A DNA stretch of 64,000 bases from Monarcha castaneiventris obscurior (GCA_026261815.1 JAMPIT010000230.1:2923501-2987500), one strand, 5' to 3'. Counted from the first letter of the stretch, positions 1 to 12,100 are shown. Program-made: numbers and translations. The notes: generated by a model not told the origin, from the letters alone.

Positions 1-1699
1 TTCCTGGGAGAGAGGGATGCTGGTATGAACAAACAAAAGCTCAGCCAAGTTCTCAAAACAGAAAGTTTTCTGAAATCTCTGAGTGGGATTTATCCAAAAC
101 CCTGTCATGAAACTCCAGATTTCCAAGAACAGGACTTGTTGGACCTGACAGAATCCACCCAAAATTCCTCCAACTTAAAGACTGCTGCAATTAGAAATTA
201 AATTTTAAAAAAAATCTCAGTTTAAAGCAAAGTCCAACTGCAAACAAAGAAATGAAAAGCAGAGGAGTCTGCCTAATTCAGACAAAGTGCTACAGAGAGT
301 AGCCTCGTTCACTGCAGTCATTCCCTTTCACCAGCATCTTTCAGGAATGTAAAAACTGGAGTTTGGAGAACAGGTAATTCACAGACCCAACTCAGCTTTT
401 AATTCTGATTTGCTCTTAGCACATCTTGACCCTAACCACAATCCAAAAGGATGGATGTTACTAATGGCTGCATTCAACAGGCAGAGAGCTCTAATCTCCT
501 CTCCCCTCCAGCCAGTCTCTGCCGTATCTGCAGCATCTGACTGTGCCCTTAATAGGCAGCTGGATGAGCCTATCTATTACCACCACAGTCTTTGCCAAAC
601 CCGAAGGCTTCAAGCCTAAAATGGGGAGCTGCCACAGCTTGGATTAAAGACACCAAAGGCCGTCTTGGTGGAGCCGCAATAGATCTTTTCTCTGAGGGTG
701 AGATAGCAAGAGTCATGCAACACACACCTATGGCTTCTGTCGCCCAGCTTCCCAACCCAGCCTCTCAGGCTCCCTGCACAACTGGCATTTTGGGGAGCTG
801 GAGATACTGTCCTAGGGTACAAAACAATTTCTGCATTCCTGCTGGGTGAGACACAGCTAGCTGGGAGTTCTCAGGGAGGTTGTTTCTTTACCTGTCAATG
901 TCCCTCAGCGAAAGCACCTAAAAGAATTCATGCTGCAGTTTTGGGTTTACAATCAAAGTCTGAGACTGTATTGCAGGTCTTAAGGAGTGGTTACCATTTT
1001 TTATGAAGGCAAAACACCCATTAAGGACTTCTTTAATTGCACATGAGCCCTGATCTTTGTAGCTCCAATTTTATAAAATGTGTTCAGCTCTTATTGCCTT
1101 AAACCATCTGAGGTTACAGAATTGTCCCCAGTTTTTCAAAGACCTGATTTTTCAGTCGTGTTTTAGGGTGTCCTGGGACTGTTATGAAAAATGAGGCTTT
1201 AGCCTTGCTAATAAAGAAGTGATAATAATTAGAAAATCTCCTGGCCAATGCAGGTTTTATAACTCCATAGATACCACAGTATTAACATTCTGTTTGTCCA
1301 CCTGTTAGAAGAAACAGATCTGAAGAGTCATAACTCTAAAACAGTGGGTGACAATTTAATGAAAAATTGAGCTCTGCATTTAATTTCCTTTTAAGTTCAG
1401 TTGAGCATTCTGTGAGATCAAAGGGGCTTTGTGGCTTGCAAATGATCTATGATATCAGAGAAACAGATTATAACCCAGGCACAGTTTGGTATTTAAGTAA
1501 GTATCCGCTTTTAATACCGATGTTTAAAGTAGGCTAATGGAACTAAAGCACAAGGATAATTTCCTATGATACAACTCTATAATCCAGTTTAATATATCAG
1601 TTGACCACTAAAAGCATATTTTGAATTTATTTCAGTGCTTTTGTCCCCTGTGGAAAGTATCCTGAGACACCATAAAACATTTTTAACAAAACAAAACGT
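1..1699. other. Noncoding, nothing assignable
   Basis: Only short overlapping ORFs on both strands without signal peptides, motifs or splice context. Confidence 0.6.
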
Positions 1700-1815
1700 C
1701 CTGCCTTAGTTTGTAAGATTTTGGGGCAGGGACTGCACTTATGCACTTGTAGAATGCCTGGAGAAATGAGTCTCTGGGGTTCAGTGTATGGAGAATAGTT
1801 AAGCAACAGCAACAC
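1700..1815 (+). mobile_element. L2/MIR-type 3' tail fossil
   Basis: The block tttgtaagattttggggcag, GGACTGCACTT and cacttgtagaatgcctggag follows the well-known tail of L2 and L2-mobilised MIR-type SINEs (gtaagctc.t.ggggcaggga ... tacagtgcctggcaca). It is diverged and both ends are uncertain. Confidence 0.5.
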
Positions 1816-1915
1816 TGTATGTCAGTGAGGGCTTACTTTTAGTGTGGGTTCTGGAGTTCTACTTAGAAGGTTGCTATCATATCCATGCAACAAAATCGTG
1901 GGCAGTGGACTTGAA

Positions 1916-2015
1916 AAAAGTAAAAAAAAAAAAGAAAGAAAGCTATTCAAGGTTAAACGATGCCTCTGTTTTGTTTTCTTTGGGTTCTTTGTTTTTTGTT
2001 TTTTGCCTTTTTTAA
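1916..2015. repeat. A-rich tract followed by a T-rich tract
   Basis: An A/G run at 1916-1944 is followed within 30 bases by a T-rich run at 1968-2015. The two are partly complementary and could pair as an imperfect hairpin. Each is low complexity, so the pairing may be accidental. Confidence 0.85.
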
Positions 2016-2089
2016 ACAAGTCCCTATAGCAGCAGATATCCCGTATTTTCCTTTTCAGAAATGATCATGTTCCAATTTCACCTAGCAAG

Positions 2090-2930
2090 GAGTTTCCCTC
2101 CATGGCTTAGAGAAGATGCTGCTACAGACTCACTCCTGCTGCTTGAACACTTCTTCCTCCTTACTACCTTAAATTTATGGACAATTCATTCTTGTTTATT
2201 CTCCTGAGAGTGTTGTCCTTCAGGCTAATAGGTCTATTCCCCCCTTAATGTTTACCTTCCTGATAGCTTTATAAGCCATCATTATGCACATCTGTCTTTC
2301 CCAGGCAGAAGGAGTCACATTTGTAATCTGCTCTTGCAGAGCAGTTTGATGTTTCCCTGATCAGTGGTCCTTCCTGCCTCCGTCTGAATTCATCCATTTT
2401 GAGCACCAGGGATGGGAATTGTTCCAGAGGAGGCTTCACCCGCCACACGTAAGGTGGCATTAAAACAGCTGCAGCTTTGCTAGGAGTGTCTCCTGGTGAA
2501 TCACAGGCTGGCACTAGCCTGACATGGCGTGATGTGATGTTGGTAGTTCAGACATCTCGTGATTAACCAATGGATCTGGGTCTTTCTCAGCAATCTCAGC
2601 AAAGCCACAGAACCTTTGGTATTGTCAGGAATTAATGCAAAGTGCACTCAGGGCTTACAGTTTCACTCCCTCTCTGCTATTTTAATCTGTGAGGTCATCC
2701 AGACATTCCTGTAGGATATCTGGGGCCCTTTCAGGACTGATAATGCCTCTCAGCTTGATGTCACCAACACATTTCTTCCCTCCCTTCTACCTTTGGTGCC
2801 AAGACCTATCTGTATCTTTTGTCCCCTAAAGAAGTCACTGGTCAACTCAGCTGATTCATATCTTCTCAAGCTAATTCCTTGCCCTTCTCATAGTCTATTG
2901 CTTATTCTTGCTTTTGCCAACTAACTCAAC
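2090..2930 (-). mobile_element. Very old CR1 fossil, patchy
   Basis: Two islands line up in the expected order with reversed amniote CR1 3' sequence: gagcaccagggatgggaatt, gttccagaggaggcttcacc and ggtggcattaaaac (about 2398-2465), then aatgcctctcagcttgatgt with tcaccaacacatttc (about 2743-2778). The sequence between and around them is too diverged to align by eye. Limits are approximate. Confidence 0.4.
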
Positions 2931-4329
2931 ATTTCTCATGTTCCATTGCATAAAAAACAAGGTGAGAGGTTTAGGTGGATGGAGAATGACGATGAAATCT
3001 CCAGTCAAACTAGCACCACATTTGAAGTTAGATCCATTTTACTAATGCCCACAAGGACTAGTCTGCTGCACATCTTTGGTCTGGAATATCAGTTGTCTCT
3101 TCTGTGAAAACAGCAACAAACCCCCTCGTGTTTCCCTGATCGGAGGTACGTTGGAGATTTTGATTTCCTTGTCTCTGATTTGTAGAGATGAACATTTTGC
3201 TGCACTCATGATTAAAGCAGCTCTTTGAGCTGGCTCAGGCAAGGCTGTCATGGCTAGTTTGGGATGCTGTTGATGCTGTGGTAGTGCTGCTACCTGTGGC
3301 CTTGGAAGGAACAAGGCTCGTTTTTTCAAACAAATTCAGAGTATATGCTGAAATATCAACAGGACCTGATGCTTAGTTCCTCTGCTTTGAAAGTCAAAAT
3401 TTACAGGCATAACGCTTTCACATCCCAAATTCTATTTCTCATATCCTAAAGCGAAGGAGGAGGCACCGAACTAAGAATAAAAATGCATCATTTGGTTGTC
3501 AAAATAGGTATGTGGTAAATGGATGTAGGGATATCCAGGACACTTGAGGCAAGTAAATACCATATAAAATCTACTTGTGCTCCTCTGCAGCAGCAAGTGG
3601 GAGAAGTTTGACCATTTCAGATGGCACTAGGGAACTGAACATGCTTCTTCTGGTTAATGGAAAGAATTTGCTTTGAAGAACATTATTGGGCAAATGGACA
3701 GAAACCCACTGCACAACAAAGACTGAAGTTTTGGAAGAAGCTGAAGAATAAAGATTTGAGGTCTGCAGGGAGCCTGTAATGCAGAAAAATTGGAAGAGTT
3801 GGGTCCTGGGAGCAGGGCAAGAAGGAAAACAAAGACCCCAGACTGCATTCCAAAGACTTCTTTAACACCATTGACCCTACTGACCCCTTTTTAACTGAGT
3901 TCCCTGTTCTGAAGCTGGACAGACTGAGGTCAGCAGCTTTGCTTGGACAGGAGGAGCGGGGGAAGCACAAGGGAAACTAACTTAGGATAAATTAAAACAT
4001 AGAAGTATCAAAGCTTGGTCATCAGTTGTAGAAGAAAAGGATAGGTGCTTCAGTTTTCACCTCATTAATCCAGTTGTTCCACTGGAAAACAACTCTGCCT
4101 CGAAGTTAATCTTCAAATAAATATGCTCTTAAAATCCAGTGGGTATTTATGTAATACAGGGTAACTGTCTTAGGGAAGCTAAATTAAACGCTCTTGGATA
4201 AACTTAATTTGGCCTCCTGCTGAAAGGGTTTACTGAATGAGATGGAGAGGAAATGCTTAACTCTTGTTTGGAGTAAGGATGGTGGCACTCACTGATGGCC
4301 AAATACTCCAAATAGTCTGTTCATGTTCA
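2931..4329. other. Noncoding, nothing assignable
   Basis: Minus-strand ORFs of 95 codons occur at 3042-3329 and 3683-3970, but they lack any family pattern and look like chance frames. Confidence 0.6.
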
Positions 4330-5015
4330 CCATGGTAGAACTGGGTTTTAACTCCTCACACGAATGGTCAGTCCCTCCTTGAATCTCCTTGAGTCCTTGA
4401 CCACTCAACCTCAGTGGAACTGAGCTCCACAAATCCATCACATTTTCCATGGTGACGTGTAAACTTGAAGATCCTGCCTTCTACTCTTTCATTTTGCACT
4501 GTGTGCTGGGAGACATGAAAAAAACCCGAATATGAGCCTCCCTTCCCTTTGGAGCCCTCCTGTCCTCCAGCCTAGCAGGATTTCTGGCTCCTTCCTGATC
4601 CTCCCAACTCTCCCATCACCCTGCCTGATGCCTTCCCCAGTGGGCTCAGCAGCCCCTCTGCCTGCAGGCTCAGGCATTTTCACACCTCCTGGGTTCTCCT
4701 ACCACTCCCCCTCTTTCCCTTGCCACAGGCCTGACAGCACGAGCTTTTATCACAGCCCTCCTATTTAGCTCCCTTCCACCGTAAACACCACTTATCTTTT
4801 CAATCTCTCTCCATATAAGATTTTTTTCCCCCCCAAGTCTCAAATTATTCTTGTCATCCTTATCTGAACATCCTTTAATTCCCTTGGCAGTGACTTATAG
4901 CATTCCAGATGAGAGAGAAGCCTTGGTTTTATACCACACTGAAATTTACTCCATCCCATTTCTTACACATCCTAACCTTTTGTTTGCTTGTTTGACAGAA
5001 GCTGCACCCGAGCTG
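4330..5015 (-). mobile_element. Old CR1 fossil interrupted by a C/T-rich segment
   Basis: The right part (about 4800-5015) matches the reversed old CR1 pattern: ttatctgaacatcctttaat, then gcattccagatgagagagaa and ttgtttgacagaagctgcac followed by cgagctga. The left part (4330-4480) has a weak gaactgagctccacaaatcc block. Bases 4520-4780 are a C/T-rich stretch without CR1 similarity, either an insertion or local decay. Confidence 0.48.
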
Positions 5016-6659
5016 AAAACTTAAGTGAGAAGGGTGCAATACTGATTCAGAGGTATTTTCTGTTGGTCAATGCTGTTACTAAGATAATTCATTGTTTCTA
5101 AAGCTTTCTGCAAGGGCATTCCCCTTTTGAGCTCATATTTCCAATGCAATAGTCCAGACAGGGAGCTGCAACTTACCTCCCATTGCTGCCTGCTGTTCAG
5201 GTCCTCCAGGGTGGAGGAGGCACCTGTAATTAGTGGCTGCAGAGATAAACATTCACTAGTCCCCATAGAGGACTGGTATTGAGCCAATATAAGTTAACAT
5301 AACCCAGGATTTTTCTTCCCCTAATTAAAATCTTTGTGATTAACAGAAGTATTTTGTAAACCTTTTGAAGTCCCTTTAAATTACCCTGAGACCTCCTGCC
5401 ATCTATCACTGCAGCAGTCTTATGACAGTGCTGCATCTGCAACTGATAAGCGTTCTCATATTCCTTGCTACCCCTTCTATATGGATTATTTTCCATCCAA
5501 CAGCACTGGTTTAACCGAAGGGTAGCAGGGCAAGGTCTCTCACCTTGACGTGGGTTTATATGGTGCCTAACAAAGTAAGACCTTGATCCACAGCTAAGCC
5601 CACAAAATAAGGCTGCTGCTAATAGTGACTTGTCAGGTCCCTTCATGCTGTCCACTTGCCTGTTTCAGTTGTGACCTTCAGAAATTCTTTATCACCTATT
5701 GTGGACACAGCAGCAATGTTGGCCATAAATTTTACCACCTTGCTTTTCCATCCTTTTCCTGTATCGCTCTTTCTTCTCTATTAGTTTGTGTCTTCTTGCC
5801 TGTCAGTCCTACATTTCAAGTTATTTTGGATTCAAACGTTCTCTTGTTGAATATATGGCCTAACATGCTATGCACTCTTCCAAAAACAAATATAAATTAA
5901 TAGTACCTTTATCACACGAACCAGCCCACTGAAGTTAAAAGATGGAAAAGGGCCCGAGGTAAATAACAGGAGTAGAATGTGTCCCTAAGAGTTTGTCTTA
6001 ATTAAAAGTATAACTACACACATTAATAATTTACAACTGAAAAGGTTATGAATGTGCAATGTTTAATAACAGTAATGCAAAAAGGTGATATTTAGTTTCC
6101 AGCACTCGCATGAATGCTCATCCTCCGAATTTAGAAATAACTGTGGCTGTGTGGTTTGATCTGTAATTAAGATTTAATTAATCCCTAAAGCTCAGTTCAA
6201 GTTAGATTAGACCTATATTGATTTGAAATTCTTTACAGTTGCACTCCTGGTGTAGCAAACTCACCTGCTCCTCATGGTGCTCTTCATAGGGTTAGCAATG
6301 CATTTCAGGGGTGTCTGACCTTTAACAAAGGTGTCACCAAAAATCCTATAGAAAAAGTGTCCACATCAAGGAAAATCATCCAGCTCACTTTGTTTTGCAT
6401 GCCATAATGAGCAATTACTGAGGTGATATGAACATCAAACATCACTTCTTCCGGAACTTTCATTTTACCTCTTGGGTCTGCGTGGTAGGAAACACAAACC
6501 AGTGTTCATCAGAGTCGATGAGAACTCTTTCCCCTTGATCACAAACTCATAGCTGTGGCTCTGACAATGAGCTTACCTTCTCACAGAAGAGGCAAAATCC
6601 CCAGAATGGCTTTCATTGCCAGTGGTTACCAGAACTGGAGGAGGTAAGGGCACTCCTGT
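5016..6659. other. Noncoding, one unexplained minus-strand ORF
   Basis: From an ATG at 5646 a minus-strand frame stays open to 5230 (138 codons). Its first residues are a short hydrophobic stretch with two cysteines, and an AAG|GTGAGA donor-like site sits at 5544/5543. No family is recognisable, and nothing else is seen in the block. Confidence 0.5.
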
Positions 6660-6886
6660 ATCAATGAAGTTCAACTCTTTCCTGTGAGGGTGGTGAGGAC
6701 TGGCAGAGGTTTCCCAGAGAAGATGCATGTGTCCCATTCCTGGAATTGTTTAAGCCCAGGCTGGACAGGGCTCTGACAAACCTGGGATAGTGGAAGGTGT
6801 CCCTGCCCACTGCAGCAGGGCTGGAACTAAATGATCTTTAAGGTCTGTTCCAACCTAAGCCTTTTATGACCCTATGACTTCCCAAG
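6660..6886 (+). mobile_element. CR1 LINE, 3' end fragment
   Basis: The sequence follows the CR1 3' untranslated consensus in order: TGTGAGGGTGGTGAGG, the bracket of gggctctgacaaacctgggatagtgg, then GGAAGGTGTCCCTGCCCA, and finally the aatgatctttaagg-ttccaacct block with a decayed terminal repeat (TATGACCCTATGACT). It is 5'-truncated, as most CR1 copies are. Confidence 0.88.
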
Positions 6887-8255
6887 GCAGGAATAGACCA
6901 AAAATCTTCATGCAACCTCGGTCGAAAATCTCAGTGACGGACGGTGCAATTCCCATGGGGACCCCTCACTTGGTCATTTACAAGACCAAGAAATCTTGGA
7001 CCTGGTTTGTGCAAGTCCAGCTTTTCTGCCTTCAGCAGAACTGCAGATGATTGTAATGGCTCTACCGAATGGTCTTGGGACTCAGTCACTCAGAACAAAC
7101 ATACCAGGCTGCAGATCTCAGCTAGGCTAAAAAGAAATAGGGAATAATAAAATGTTTCTCCTAGACTTCACAGTAGTCATCTGATAACAAGATCAGGGAA
7201 TCACAGAAAGGGACTTCTAACCCTGACTGAAGGCCTGGAGAGCAGCACTCCCCACAGAGTCTGCAACAGCCTCTCACCTACATGTTGGTGGCAGAGTTTA
7301 GGCCTGAGTCTCTTCTCCCATGCTTAACCTTGCTGCCTCAGACAGAGATGTGCTGAGGTGGAAGGCTACCTGAACACTCAAAAAGTCCTCCCACAGATGC
7401 TTGCCCTGTGCCTAACATGCAGCTCTTCTTATCCAGCTCCTGAATGAAGCCATCTGTTAAACAACTCCCCTGATCCACATCAGCTCTATAGGGGCTCTGG
7501 AATTATGACTGCAGCGAACCAATGCAGCCAGGCTTAAAATGCATTATTAGGAGGATTCATGGGGACTCCATAATATCCAGAGATACACCCTATATAGCAT
7601 ATAACCAGATAAAATATTCTGCTTTCTAGAGTTATTTGGTTGAATATTTGTTTTCAGGACCTGCTGGCTACCTTTTAGCAGCATATTAGCCTGAAGTGGC
7701 ACTTCTAAAAGAGCAAATTAACCTCCACAGGGCAGACAGCATCCTGCCCACAAGAGGATACCTGGAAAATGAGCAACATTTGTTTTCCATGTTAGACTGG
7801 CTGGTAACGAATGGCAGCTTGTTACAGCCCTTACAGCCAGAGTGAAAGGGTGTTGGACTCGTGTCTGTTGCAGTGTGGTTTTTTCCCCTGGGTCCCTCCA
7901 TGTTTTAAGAGAGGTTTCAGGACAGGGCACAAAAAGTCAGACTCACTCGTCAGCAATGACAGCTGGTGGGTAGCAATGGTCCAAAGGCAAAATCCTGAGC
8001 TCCATCCCCCAATGTGTAAGGAGGGGAATTTCAAAGGCACCCACCCAAGAAAGTCCTGGCTTTGAAGACGTAGTAACATTCATCTGTCACTTCAATTGCA
8101 GATACAAAACTTGGAATAAGAGTCCTGATCCCTCTGGTTTAAATGTGCTGGCACCCCTGCAGGTGGAGGTGATGGCTTTCTTTCAGCTCCTAGAAATGGG
8201 AAACACTGTGTAAACAACACTGGAGGCTGTGTTGTGCAGGTTCCTGAGGTCTGAG
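6887..8255. other. Noncoding; would hold the promoter and first exon of the 8.3 kb candidate
   Basis: Overlapping ORFs at 7686-8079 on both strands shadow each other and carry no motif. I could not find a convincing TATA box or CpG-rich start. Confidence 0.5.
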
Positions 8256-8276
8256 CTCTTTGTTTCTGTTCCTAAG
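8256..8276 (+). promoter_or_regulatory. Putative 3' splice site before the cysteine-rich peptide ORF
   Basis: A CTCTTTGTTTCTGTTCCTAAG-type tract gives a pyrimidine-rich run followed by AG. It lies 29 bases ahead of the ATG at 8306. This spacing is what one expects where the coding exon of a small secreted peptide is preceded by a short untranslated exon. The first exon and promoter were not identified. Confidence 0.35.
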
Positions 8277-8305
8277 GAAGGGACAGATCTGCAGAAGTGA
8301 AGAAC

Positions 8306-8542
8306 ATGAAGACTACAGCAGCTCCTTTAATCCTGCTGGTGATTTACACAGTGGCTCTGCCTCAGGGAGAACAGGAGAGATGGTTCTGGGGAAATCATAT
8401 GGACAATATGTACTGTCTGGGTTATAAAAAGAAAAGCCTGGTTACTGTTCATGAATCAAAACAGTGTGCACAGTGTAGCTTTATATTGGATGCAATGTGC
8501 CATGCAGTCTGCTGCTGCAGGTACAAAGGGGAAGGTTGCTGA
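8306..8542 (+). CDS. Candidate small secreted cysteine-rich peptide, family unknown
   Basis: Seen: an ATG-started reading frame of 78 codons ending in TGA. Residues 1-21 form a textbook signal peptide (Lys2, hydrophobic core at about 7-18, likely cleavage near Gly21). The remaining 57 residues hold eight cysteines at 37, 54, 57, 65, 69, 70, 71 and 78, including a Cys-Cys-Cys run, and are mildly basic with a KKK patch at 41-43. A pyrimidine-rich 3' splice site (AG at 8275-8276) lies 29 bases before the ATG, so an untranslated first exon upstream is likely. In-frame reading further upstream begins at a GTG, which I discount. A possible splice donor (CAG|GTACAA, 8520/8521) could end the exon after the CCC run and replace the last seven residues. 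Inference: an extracellular disulfide-bonded peptide, perhaps a host-defence peptide. The spacing (C-x16-C-x2-C-x7-C-x3-CCC-x6-C) does not fit classical beta-defensins, and only the C-x3-CC end recalls avian ovodefensins. It could still be a chance ORF. Confidence 0.42.
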   Translation: MKTTAAPLILLVIYTVALPQGEQERWFWGNHMDNMYCLGYKKKSLVTVHESKQCAQCSFILDAMCHAVCCCRYKGEGC

Positions 8543-9112
8543 TCCCACCTTGCACCCCAGCACTTTAACCAGGGCAGCCAGAGAGCTACATCTCCAATAA
8601 CTGGGCAAAATTATTTTTATATTTATTTTTTCCCTCACATGATAACCAGAAGACATGGAGGTATCAGCACACATTGCCTTTCAAACTCTTAATCTCAAAA
8701 TCCTGTTTAGTTTGGGAGGGTGATTGAGTTGTTCACAGCTCAGGTTATCTGAAGTCTTGTGAAGATGAAAACATTTAAATCTAAAGAGTTTCAGTTTGGA
8801 TTTCCTCTGTTCCTGTGCAGTCTGAAAAGGGTGCTGTTACAGGGTTTTCTGTTTATGGCTCCTGCTGCTTTAGGGGTCTGTCTGAAACAAGCTGCCCTAT
8901 CCACAGATGTTGCATCCATGGTGGCTTTCCCTTGCTGAAGTGACCTGCAAGGCTGACAATTTCTGCCACTGCTCAGGGGAAACTGGGGTCTGAAAGGGAT
9001 AATGAGCATTCAGAAAAAAGCAGTCAGTCTAGGTTTCTAGATATCTCCAAATTTGTCTTGAAGAAAATTGGCAGAGCTTTCTGAAGAGCTGTCATCGTGA
9101 TGTAAGATTAAA
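8543..9112 (+). other. Possible 3' UTR of the cysteine-rich peptide candidate
   Basis: The stretch after the stop codon has no competing feature. It contains an AU-rich tract (8610-8632) with an ATTTA core of the type that destabilises cytokine and peptide mRNAs. The first polyadenylation-like hexamer I find is an ATTAAA at 9107-9112; no AATAAA is closer. Assigning this as 3' UTR depends entirely on the upstream ORF being real. Confidence 0.2.
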
Positions 9113-12100
9113 CCCAAACTTTGGTCCATTAGTTTTGATACTGTTGATTCTAAGATCTCTTTAGCTACTGGCTCTGGAGGTGGCCTTTAAGGTCTGGACC
9201 CCTTCCTGCACTCTATGATTCTTGAAGACCAGCTTACATAGACTTTAATACCAACAGGAACCCTCCCCCTCACCAAAAACACTTCCATACCATCAGCAGA
9301 GTTCCTGGTCACCTTGACAGTGTGAAAGCAGCTAAAGAACCCAATGGCACATTTTAACAGCACTCCTAAACCCTGTGCACACTCGACACAGACACACCAT
9401 CACAGTTACAGACCTGCAGGAAGACGCCTGAAAATCTGGGTAACATCCTTCCAGAAAGACCCCAAATATTCCACCTCTTCCCCTGAATCTTTTGTTGTGC
9501 ATGCAGTAAGTCCCATTCACTGGAAAGAGTTTTGCTTACACAGTAGTTCTCTTTGATTATCGTAGTGCCCTGTGTCAGATACTCACCTGAGATAGTTCAA
9601 AAGCCACCCTCCATCACAGAAGTCCAGCCTGGAAGAAAAACCTGGGTGGTAGCTGGATCTCCACCCACAGAGGTTTTCCCAAGAATAGGTTGTCCTGACT
9701 GGACATAGATATTCACTTTGTGTCCTGCTCTTCCAGGTGTTTTCTCTAATATTTATATCAAGTCCCCTCCACTCTTCAGATCAAGAGAGAGGAATCTGTG
9801 CAGAAGAGAAGGCACAGTGTCATTTGGCAACTAAAACAGCACTCACAAAAATAATGAGCTCCCAAGCACTTTCATGTGCCTCCATCACAAGCATCTATGC
9901 TGACCAAAATAGGCTCAGAGGGAAAAAAGAAAAGGACAACATGGAAGTTCCATTTCCACTTCTGTCTCTGTGCCATTTAAGTCATGAAAACTTTCTCAAA
10001 GTGCAATGAAGCTGGGAAAGCAAAGAGATAAAAAGCCATTTCTAGGAAAGGAAGACCAAGAAGCTTCCAAAATGACAAATTCCTCATTTTCTTAATTCAT
10101 TTTCTTACTGAGAACTTGGAGCTGCAGAACATGTACCCATCGGTGATGAGAGCAAAGGTAATAAACACTGTCACGTAACCTTGGCTGTTCCCTGCAAACT
10201 GCAGTTACCCAGAAGCCCAGCCACCTAACATAAAAGGAAGCTATCCACTTTAATTAGCAGAGCAATCAAAAGACTCTTACACAGGAAAGCATTTATCACC
10301 AAATAGAAAATGAATGATACTTTAAAATTAGAATATGCAGAATTCATAGCCAAAGGCACTCAGGGGAAAAAGAGCTTTGCACCAAACCAGATGGGGATTT
10401 TTTTTTTTTGGCTTCAGTCTAATGAACTTTAACAATAGATATCAAATTCTGTCTGGCAGCACATTTTAGCAATGGATCTGATTTTTCAGAACTACTAAGC
10501 AAACCTCACCAGTTACAGGAGGAGGAGACTAGCATTTAGAAAACCATTATTAACCTGTATTCAGATCTGAAATCCAGATCCCTGTAAATCTGGTTTGTAA
10601 AAAATTCTTTGCCTATACTTTCAAAGTACAGTAGAAATAAGCAACAGGGAAATTTAATTTTAATTGTTAATGTTGATGAAGATTTCATTGTATCCCACTT
10701 AAATGCTGTGCAGGAAGAAACCATGCAACACCACATTTCATTATCAGGAGTTTGGGCAAAGCTCGAATTGGAAGATGTAGAGAAGAAGGTGAAGATGGAG
10801 AAGCAATCTTTTCTTGGTCTTCCTGTACTTAAAAAAAAGAAATGTCCAAAGATCAGGGAAGAGCTACAGATAAAAACACCTTTCTCTCAGCTTGAGAGTT
10901 TACAGGGATATTGAAGTACAGAAGACTGAAGATGCTTTGCAAAGAGTAAGGAAAGGCTGTCACTAAGTGGCCAGTCTTCCTAGAAATCATTAAAAAGCAA
11001 AATGCAGATTTTTCCACTGACTTTACAAATCTTGTCTCGCAAGGGAGCTGAAACCTATGGGGACCAAGCTTTAGCTCAGCCAAAATGCAGTTCCATACCA
11101 AGGCAGTTCCATAATTACTGCAAAAAGACAACAGTAAGTCAGCCTGCTAGAGACTCCCAAGTACAGATGGGATTATCTGATTGCAACATTTCAAAATGCA
11201 CAAGCTTCGGTTCATAGCGACACAAATTACCCAAGTTGCCTTAGGTCTGCAAAATTAGGATCCCACAAATTGCGTCCAACAGGAAAGTTGGTCTAAAAGG
11301 TAAGTAAGGTCATAATGACAGACTTACTCAGTAGTTATTCAGCCATTTGATGTATAAAGAGCATAAAGGGAATGAGACAGGGTGTGGGTCCTGATAAACA
11401 GAAGGGAGATAAATCAGGAAGTCAACCCATATTCAGCCTATTTGTTTCTGCTTCCTTCAAAGGCCCTTTAAGAAGATCTGTGATTTTTATAGACCCACTG
11501 GGGTTTCCATGATCTGCCGACTGTAACTTTCAGAACTACAATATACAAAAGTTACTTTGTCCAAGGAACGTAAGTTTGGGTCCCCAGTGTATTGCTCCAG
11601 CTGCATATTCCTCAGTTCTGGGAGTGGGCAAGGGATATCTGTGCCTTTGGATACCGTTGAACTCCCAGTTCTTTTTTACCAACCATTATAAGCAGGCTCA
11701 CATGTGGCTTAGCTGCAACAGATTTGCTGGATCAGAAAGTGCTAATGCAGAACAGTGTAAACAAGAAAATCACGATCCAAAAAGAAGGTCCTTGTCTGAA
11801 CCCAGCCTCGCTTCACATCTCCACACAACCGAGCAGCCCTAATTCCATCTACTTCCAGTTGGTACTTGCCTTTTGCTTTTGGTATCCAGGATGTTCTGCG
11901 CTTCAAAGACACTATAACCACCAAGATAATTCCTGAAGCTCTGTGCACTAAAGATATAAATTTGTCTGCGGAGATTTTAGAAGCACTTAAAACCCCCTGT
12001 ATATTACCCTGCTGTTTGCACAAAAAGACCTCTTAATGCTTTAAGTGCACTTGCATACCAAACTAGCATGGCCAGCACAGATACGAACAGGATAATCTAA

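Noticed and set aside
9150..9222. Possible CR1 3' end scrap
   Set aside because: Only a ctatgattctt ending and a loose ggtctggacc block agree; too little to call.
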